Of a stretch of DNA of 64,000 bases, positions 57,692 to 64,000 are shown piece by piece. The translations under genes were made by a program, and so were the position numbers. Location: contig OZ316892.1 of the NCBI GenBank assembly GCA_973895155.1, positions 5,394,001-5,458,000 on the forward strand, given 5' to 3'. Each line of letters opens with the position of its first letter. The stretch's first letter is position 1. This DNA is from Marsupella aquatica. Lineage: Eukaryota > Marchantiophyta. Below the pieces are notes generated by a model. The model saw only the letters and a list, made by a program, of their open reading frames with translations, had not been told where the DNA came from and did no database searches.

Positions 57692-58198
57692 TAACCTGGC
57701 CACTACACCCCTCTTTGCCCAAAACCTCACCTTTACTAGAGGTCGTGCGCGCGCCAACAAGTTAACCCGGATTTAAGGCCTGGGCTGGTGGCGCAACACA
57801 CACTACATCAACAAGACACCACGATGGAGAAACTCTTGAAGGATCCATAGCTTATGAGAAAGTACATGTGAAAAATGAGGGAGAGAATGTTCTCCGTCCA
57901 ACCTATACCCCCCGAGGGGCGAGATGTGTGGGCCTAATCTAAGCGAATCTTATCCTAATGTAATCCAAGTGTAACCCTAGTAAGGCCTAACTAACTAGAA
58001 GCTGGGATTTCTTAAACTAACACCTTAGTCAAATTTTTTGATTTTGTGAAGCTATTGTTTGACAAAAGAGTTGGGACTATGCATTCTCGCGTGAAATTGA
58101 AACTGTGGTCTAGACCTTCCGGTTCATGCAACTCAAGATTTTTTCCATTACCACTTGCGTCCAGTACTCCTTTCAAACTGCCTTCAGTTGTTCTTCTT
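57692..58198. other. Intergenic with one isolated array unit
   Basis: CTAACACCTTAGTCAAATTT with TTTTGATTTTGTGAAG at about 58018-58048 is a single unit of the array at 52.6 kb. CCCCCCGAGG at about 57908 may be a truncated end of the MITE family. No gene. Confidence 0.5.
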
Positions 58199-58206
58199 GC
58201 CATAGC

Positions 58207-58491
58207 CTCAGGGGTTGACTATCAGAAATCTTAAGAACCACGTGCGATCCAAAATAAGTATTTTTCATAAAAATTAGCTAAATTTTTTAAAAGCGTAGGA
58301 AGCAAAAGATGGTATTATAAATCCAAATTTGTAAAATATTCTCTAATATATGCCTTTTATAAAGTAAAATAGGTCATTAATATTGAAATAGAGAATACTT
58401 TTGGAATATTCCCATTATAAATTAGGTGTGTTTATATTAGGCTAGGATCGCACGTGGTACCCCAAAATATACACTAAGTTAACCCCCCGAG
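58207..58491 (-). mobile_element. MITE copy 7 (CTCGGGGG family, subfamily B)
   Basis: The ends CTCAGGGGTTGACTAT and AAGTTAACCCCCCGAG are inverted. ACCACGTGCGATCC and GATCGCACGTGGTACC pair further in. The flanking 8-mers GCCATAGC and GCCACAAC agree at six positions, so the duplication has decayed. It is the reverse complement of copy 6. Confidence 0.82.
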
Positions 58492-58499
58492 GCCACAAC

Positions 58500-59914
58500 A
58501 CAAGCACAGCCCTCGATGCATTAATTTTGCCTCAAGATTGTGCTGCAAACCAAACGCCTGGTAATCGCGCTGATGACGGACGGACTATACACGGCAGATC
58601 GAGGCAAGATCGAAGACAACCTAAATCGGACTGAGAGGCAACTGGAGATAGGGGAAATGAAAGTTCACAAAACAGAGGCTGAACCTCACAACAAGCGAGC
58701 AGAGGCGATATGCACGCTCAAAAGACACCCTAAATGGGACTGAGACACAAGTGGCTCTCGCATATGTGAGGTACCAAAAAAATCTACTCTAGTCCTCTTG
58801 TCCTACAGACTACGTGGGAGATGCACAAGTACTTTTCTTGGCTCTAATTTTTTATATTTTCATTTGTCATTATTTCTTGTCCCTGTTGTCTCCTTTATAA
58901 TGATTTCAAAGGACTGATTTCAAAAAACAGGACCTCAAGGGCTGCAAAAATTTGAGCCCTTGCACTTCGTTTTGCACGTCTTCGCTTTGTATGCCATAAG
59001 CCTGATGAGCAGGTTTTTCCACAAATTCTGAGTCAATTCTTTATTGTCATCTGTGGAGTTAAGGGCTGGAAAATTAAACCTCACAGCAGCTGGGGAGCAG
59101 CCCGGTAAATTAGCATAAGAGGGAGAAGCCCAAACCTTAATCTTATTTTTACTCAAAGCAAGTGGAACAAGAGCAAAGAGGTTCCAACACTCCCTCTCAA
59201 GGAAGAGACAAAGAGACCACAAGAAAATTAAAGAAACCTTAAAAAATGAATCCAGAATTGGGCCGAGCATTGCGCTGCTTGGTAAGCAAGAGTATAGATG
59301 TAGGGTTGGAAGTGATAGGATTGTTCTTCCAATTGTGAATATTGTCAGATTTTTGCTTGGTTGGCACAGGCGGTGAGAGGGTTGGAGCCATGTGATCAAG
59401 GGGATGCAAGACCAAGAGACACCCTGAGCCACATTGAGAGAGAGGAAGCTTGAAGGAGACAATGCCCCCTCTAAAACAGGGATTCCCTTCCATGTTATTC
59501 AACACAACATGACTTAGAAGTCCAAGTACTTCTACTGTTATATGCGAACCAATTGTGTAACGTGGATCATATAAGCTCTAGTACCCTGAAGCTAACAGAC
59601 ATTGATGCCACAGCTTCTCCGGCTATTGCTCAAAATTGTTTGCTTGTTAGTAATTGCTGGAAGAAGGGGTTTGCAGACCTCTGCCGATATATACTGAGCT
59701 TGGGAGGTCATTTTTACATGGATATGGTTCAGATTTTTCCTCATGCACACGTTAGTAGATGCAGAATTGTTGATTGGACCTGTCGAATCAACTAAAAACA
59801 GAAATTCATAGGATTACATTTCTTCAGAATACTCTTAGTCGAGTAATAACCACACTCAAAGGTTTTGTATTCCAATGCACTCAATTCTGATTGCCCGTTT
59901 GATTGTTTCTCCTC
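58500..59914. other. Intergenic, no gene supported
   Basis: A short lysine/glutamate-rich frame at 58540-58743 begins with GTG, and its CCTAAATNGGACTGAGA phrase occurs twice (58620 and 58729). This suggests a decayed coiled-coil fragment or chance. Nothing else was recognised. Confidence 0.5.
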
Positions 59915-59922
59915 ATTTATCC

Positions 59923-60187
59923 CTCAGGGGTTTCACTTCTACAAAAATGACATATCACGTCTGACAAAGTATAGGGTTGATTTATTGGTTCTAAGGGAAG
60001 ACTTAAGAATTTTTGCAGAAGAACAATAAGGTCTTTTAAATTCAATTTTGATACTTATAAGAACATTATTCCAAGAATACTCCAACTTTATAGGGGTTAA
60101 TTTTTATTTTTATTTTACATTTTAGGGGTTTGAGACCCATAAACATCGCAGGTGATGGGGAGGTCCCCATATAGTGAGACCCCCAAG
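59923..60187 (+). mobile_element. MITE copy 5 (CTCGGGGG family, subfamily A)
   Basis: Exact 8-bp duplication ATTTATCC (59915-59922 and 60188-60195). The ends CTCAGGGGTTTCACTT and TAGTGAGACCCCCAAG are inverted. It is the reverse complement of copy 2 over most of its length and shares ATATCACGTCTGACAAAGTA with copy 3. Confidence 0.93.
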
Positions 60188-60195
60188 ATTTATCC

Positions 60196-62540
60196 TCAAT
60201 TATTTACATTGCCAAGTTTCAATGAATCCCCGAATGAATCGGTAATTGCACAGCTGGGTTCTCGAAGGAAAATAGTCCTAAAGAATTTAACAAAATTGGA
60301 GGAAGTAGGTGATGTGCTAGCCACAGATAACAAACCCAATTTCTATATCTATCTCAAATGCAATCAGAAAGACTGAATTCTCTAATTTCATTGGTAGAGA
60401 ACACGGTTCTCAGGACCAATTATCCTGGGAACCAGTCAGAATGTCAAGCACTATTACTTTGGAAGGTCTTTTGAGTATCTTACCAGGGTGGTTTTACTCA
60501 CTATATTTTTCTATATCCAACTGCTGGGACTACTCAGATGGCTAGCCAGTTAACTAGCTAGCCATCTGGAGCCTTAAAACACTTAAAATATAAAAGGTAG
60601 CTAAACTCAAAAGCATTTTATAGCCACTTGTAAGTCTTTAACAACACTCATTGCTATGAAAATTCCATGCAGTTTGCTTGCAGGGTGAGGTTGTAGAGAT
60701 GATTTAGAGATCATGAGGCAGAGAAAAATTTAAAAAAATCCAACCACCATCATTGATTCCCACCTTTCCAGATTTGGAATGTTCAAGGACTAAACGTCAA
60801 GTGGGCCACAGGCTTCCAAAATGATCATGGTCAGGTCCAAGGTCTTCCAAAATTTGTATCACATGACCCGTCATGATCGACTAGACTGGTGATAGACGAG
60901 TTGCTTACAACCACGGTGTCACCCCTTCAGAATCTGAGCTAAAACCTAAACTTAGATACAAAGTACTTTGGGGAGTTTTCCAAAATTTTCAGCTACAAGT
61001 GTGATAACATTTGAAATGAACTAATAAACTTTGGTAACTTTTGCTTTAGTTTACATGATCGAGGCTAAACTCTAAGAGAAATAGATTGCCTTAGAGTGAC
61101 AATGTGCTCATATACACCCGTACATGATGTGCACTCCTATTGTCTTGGACCAGTGTCCTACATTGTCATTGCTTGATCCCAAAGAGTGACTCAGAGATTA
61201 GACTCTGGTAACCCAGTGCTACGTGTCCCAGAGTCTAAACTCTTCCCAAACCTAGTTTGACTTCATATATTAGGTTTTGTTGTGACTGGATTGTCTTCAC
61301 CCTCAATGTCTGCTTTTCTGGGGGTGGGTAGGTCATTCAACATCGTCTTTGAGGAGTGTATCTCTTTTAGGTAGCCCTCTTTGTACTTAGATTTTTCTTT
61401 TTGTGTTGTAAATGGAAAATCCATTGGAGGCAAAAACATGAACACTTTGATGGAAAGATAATTCTCGCCTCTTGATCCCGAGAATATGAACTACGTAAAT
61501 CAATAACATTCTTCCCTCGGAAGACATTTTTATTTATACAAGAAAACCGTGAGGAAGGGTGCAAAGCACACAAAGCTTACCTCATAAATTTTAATCAAAT
61601 GGCCAGTCACCTACTCCAAGAAGTCAAACTTACGATTAATGCATGACAAATCCAATTTTAGGTGAGAGATACTTGATGGACCCCCAAAATGCAAAGTGTT
61701 CTGTGATAGACCTATGAGTGATCTAGACCCGGATCTCAAATCAATGTACCCCAAAAGCTCATGGGTCTCATGAGGTCTAGACATTTCAATTTAGGGATCG
61801 ATCTGGTATCTATTTTACTATAAAAGCCCTAATTGAAGTCTATTTTTAAGAGCTTAGGTCTAAACTGAAGCCTCTAGACTGTAATTCCCAATATAGAGAC
61901 AATACTGATAATGAGGTTAGTCAAGATAAAAATTTTGAATAAGGATGGAAAAAAATGACATAGAAAGACAAAATTGAAATGAGAATAGGCAAAAAAACAA
62001 GAATGACTAACCAAAATAACATATGAATTTTATTTCCTTCATATCGGAGCGGGCTAGTATATCTCAATTGTACGTTGATATGCCTCACTGTTTACGTTCA
62101 AGGATCGGGCTAGTATCTCTCAATTTTACGTTGATAGCTTCACTGCCGTAACAAATTAGCCCGGTTTGCTTCCCTTTGACATTTTTGGCAAACCCAGAAG
62201 CACGTCCGTTTTGTCCCTGACAGATATCTGGAGAGCATCTTAGATTTGTATTGCACTTGATAAAGTTGGAATGTCTTTGAGATTTGTCCTTGCGCCTTCA
62301 AGGGTGCCATCAGGTCCTGAACAAATATCAAATCCGAGTTATGAACAAATCACCCCACTTAACGATCAAACCAGCTCAATCTAACAATGAGATGGTGTTA
62401 GTTTCCTCCTTCAATCTGGTAGATTTGAAGTTAGCGAGCCTACGATCATGCCTAGCCTGTCGGAAACATTGAGAGCATCCCAACGGGTTTGGTGGCCAAG
62501 CCTCCCCAGATCATGCAGAGAAAAGTGTTCATTCCAAGAA
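60196..62540. other. Intergenic with two palindromes
   Basis: Besides the palindrome at 60535-60568, a hairpin AGAGATTAGACTCTGG / CCAGAGTCTAAACTCT lies at about 61194-61246. A GATCGGGCTAGTAT / GAGCGGGCTAGTAT phrase with TCTCAATTNTACGTTGATA occurs twice (about 62046 and 62103). No gene is supported. Confidence 0.5.
60535..60568. repeat. 34-bp near-perfect palindrome
   Basis: CAGATGGCTAGCCAGTTAAC continues into its own reverse complement, with a single mismatched pair and the centre at GTTAAC. There is no loop, so it would form a cruciform or a dyad-symmetric protein site. Confidence 0.9.
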
Positions 62541-64000
62541 TTAAATTTCCAAGCCGCTATGATTGAAAGTCGACAACCCCACCAAGTCCCTCCAAGCTGA
62601 CCTCCATTCCAGAAATTGTGCATTCATACTTTCTAATTGGTCTCGGTCGTGGACCATGGCGGGTTGGCGACCGCTATTCTTGCTAATACTGAGGGTCGGC
62701 AGCTTGGATCTGGCGTGTCTGTCGGTCTGTGAACGACACAAGGGGTACTGGTGGGAAACGCAACAGCAAAGGTTTCTCTCCATTTGGTTTGTTTGGCGGT
62801 TCAGAGGCCAGGCGAAAAGGTGCACTGGTGTAGAAGCTCGAACAAATCTAAAACTGAGTGCAAGAAGGATTTGAATTAGAGAGGGGCAAAATAGAGTCTC
62901 TTGACCTGTATAATTCCCCATGCCTCTGCCAGAGTACTGTCAACTTCAACTTGGTTGCAATCTACAATGGAAGTCTTGATGTTGTATATGATATTAGCTC
63001 CGGTCAAAGTCGTAGCAACCAGTGGCGCAGCTCCAGCCCACGATGAAAAGTGTGGGATTGCACTGCCGATACCAGCAGCAACATGAAGCCCAACCTTCGC
63101 CAGAATGAACAAGATCTTGAGAGAGCCCAATACAAGGGGCCTCAGCTTTTTGTATGTGTCCCTGACAGGGAGTTCAAGCACAGATTCAGAAATTTTGATG
63201 CGAGATTAAGCTCATCTATAATTCGGACTGGTCACTGCTGATAAAATTGCGGCTGACTTCTGAGATTTGCCTTAGTTTGAAGAACTCATTTTCACTAGAG
63301 AAGATAATCATCTTAGTTTAGACACGTACTGGCAACTCAAATTAAACTTCAGAACAAAAAACTTCCCCTATGAGTCAGAACCCAACTGTCAAGGAATTCT
63401 TTGATATAAAACTTTTAACTTTAGTCTGTCCAATTGAGATGTATAATCGGATTTGGTCCTGGCACCCAAATTATATGTTGTACTTTTGAAAGTTACTGCT
63501 AACACACTTCAGGACGTAACTTTTCGATTTTCAGCAGTACTACAGTAGCTGTATCTTTGCCCGTAAATTCTTTTTGTTATGGAATAAAACTCGAAGGGAA
63601 GTAAGTGCAAGTGCTTAATTACCCCGGCAACAAGTTGACCAAGGGCAGACCCTGCTGATCCTTGACATAGTGAGGTTGGTTTGGACTTTCGCACATGAAA
63701 TGCAGCTTGATAGGTACTCCGATTTGCAAGACAGCCACGAACCGTTGTTTCAAGCTCACGGAGTTGTCTAAAAAGTAAGGCAACCCGGGCATATCCTGCA
63801 ACTCTGCGACGGACCCCATGAGTTCGTCCATTTTCTCCACCAGAGTGCTTTGCATCTTTTGGTGGAGCATCTGCATATCATCCAAGCTCGCCGCAATATG
63901 TGACAAAAGTTTCGTCTGTTCCTCAATCTTCGAAATGACGACGTCCTGCATTTCTCTCAACTGCCTTGAAAGGGGTACTCTAATTTCCTGTAGTGGGCAT
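62541..64000 (-). CDS. 3' exons of a gene running off the right edge, family not identified
   Basis: Exon A (63623 to beyond 64000) is open to the window edge. It encodes a Met/Gln/Leu-rich helical stretch (QDVVISKIEEQTKLLSHIAA), then VAVLQIGVPIKLHFMCESPN and YVKDQQGLPLVNLLP. It ends at a GTAATT donor in phase 2. Exon B begins after CCCTGTCAG at 63161 with the matching phase, giving PGDTYKKLRP, then LKILFILAKVGLHVAAGIGS. It reaches a CAG/GTCAAG donor at 62906, or reads on to a stop at 62876. A possible last exon (62541-62678) would give a tail with QFLEWRSAWRDL. The phase match makes A-B solid and the last exon tentative. The sequence style reminds me of C-terminal parts of large bryophyte receptor-like families, but I cannot name the family. 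Confidence 0.6.

Noticed and set aside
58540-58743. 67-codon coiled-coil-like frame
   Set aside because: GTG start, too short, and internally repetitive. Perhaps a decayed fragment, but not supportable as a gene.
1-64000. tRNA or rRNA genes
   Set aside because: No cloverleaf-compatible sequence with intact A and B boxes and no rRNA-like segment was recognised. The nearest is the SINE-like piece at 2.4 kb.

Overview
This is a eukaryotic nuclear window and almost certainly from a land plant. It has spliced genes with GT-AG introns, a chloroplast ClpP6 with a transit peptide, a plastid-type thioredoxin-like protein, a plant-type NRAMP metal transporter with an N-terminal di-leucine signal, and an F-box/kelch-like protein. 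Gene density is low (about five recognisable host genes in 64 kb), and transposons, MITEs and short tandem arrays fill most of the rest. The mix of transposons, and a right-edge gene that reminds me of large bryophyte gene families, suggest a non-seed plant, probably a bryophyte. That placement is an inference. A run of 100 N at 32376-32475 is an assembly gap.

Layout. 1-3.6 kb: tandem arrays and a SINE-like segment. 3.64-6.71 kb (minus): a long open frame of an R2-like non-LTR retrotransposon (reverse transcriptase plus CCHC plus restriction-like endonuclease). 6.8-17.3 kb: mostly empty, with one possible small ORF (9.5-9.9 kb) and a 175-nt hairpin (15.8 kb). 17.3-18.5 kb: tandem repeats, an LTR-like repeat and a MITE. 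18.5-21.4 kb: AT-rich. 21.4-22.4 kb: possible exons of an unrecognised gene. 23.8-25.8 kb (plus): six-exon thioredoxin-like gene. 28.6-30.15 kb (minus): intronless F-box gene. 32-37 kb: repeats around the gap. 37.8-39.7 kb (plus): Tigger/pogo transposase pseudogene carrying a nested insertion. 42.25-45.59 kb (plus): four-exon NRAMP. 48.27-49.27 kb (minus): CLPP6, with a foldback just after its stop codon and a tandem duplication of its upstream region that begins 3 bp before its ATG. 50.45-52.58 kb: young 5'-truncated L1 with a perfect 17-bp target duplication. 53.2-56.1 kb: degenerate coiled-coil coding remnant. 62.5 kb to the end (minus): 3' exons of a gene running off the window.

The most striking pattern not explained by genes is a family of at least seven 265-330 bp MITEs (18.3, 37.1, 53.5, 56.2, 57.4, 58.2 and 59.9 kb). 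They have CTCGGGGG-type inverted termini and 8-bp target duplications, most of them exact or one base off. The host genes look independent: each has its own strand, several kilobases separate them, and there are no operons. Three of the proteins (CLPP6, the thioredoxin-like protein and NRAMP) point to organelle proteolysis, plastid redox and vacuolar metal transport.
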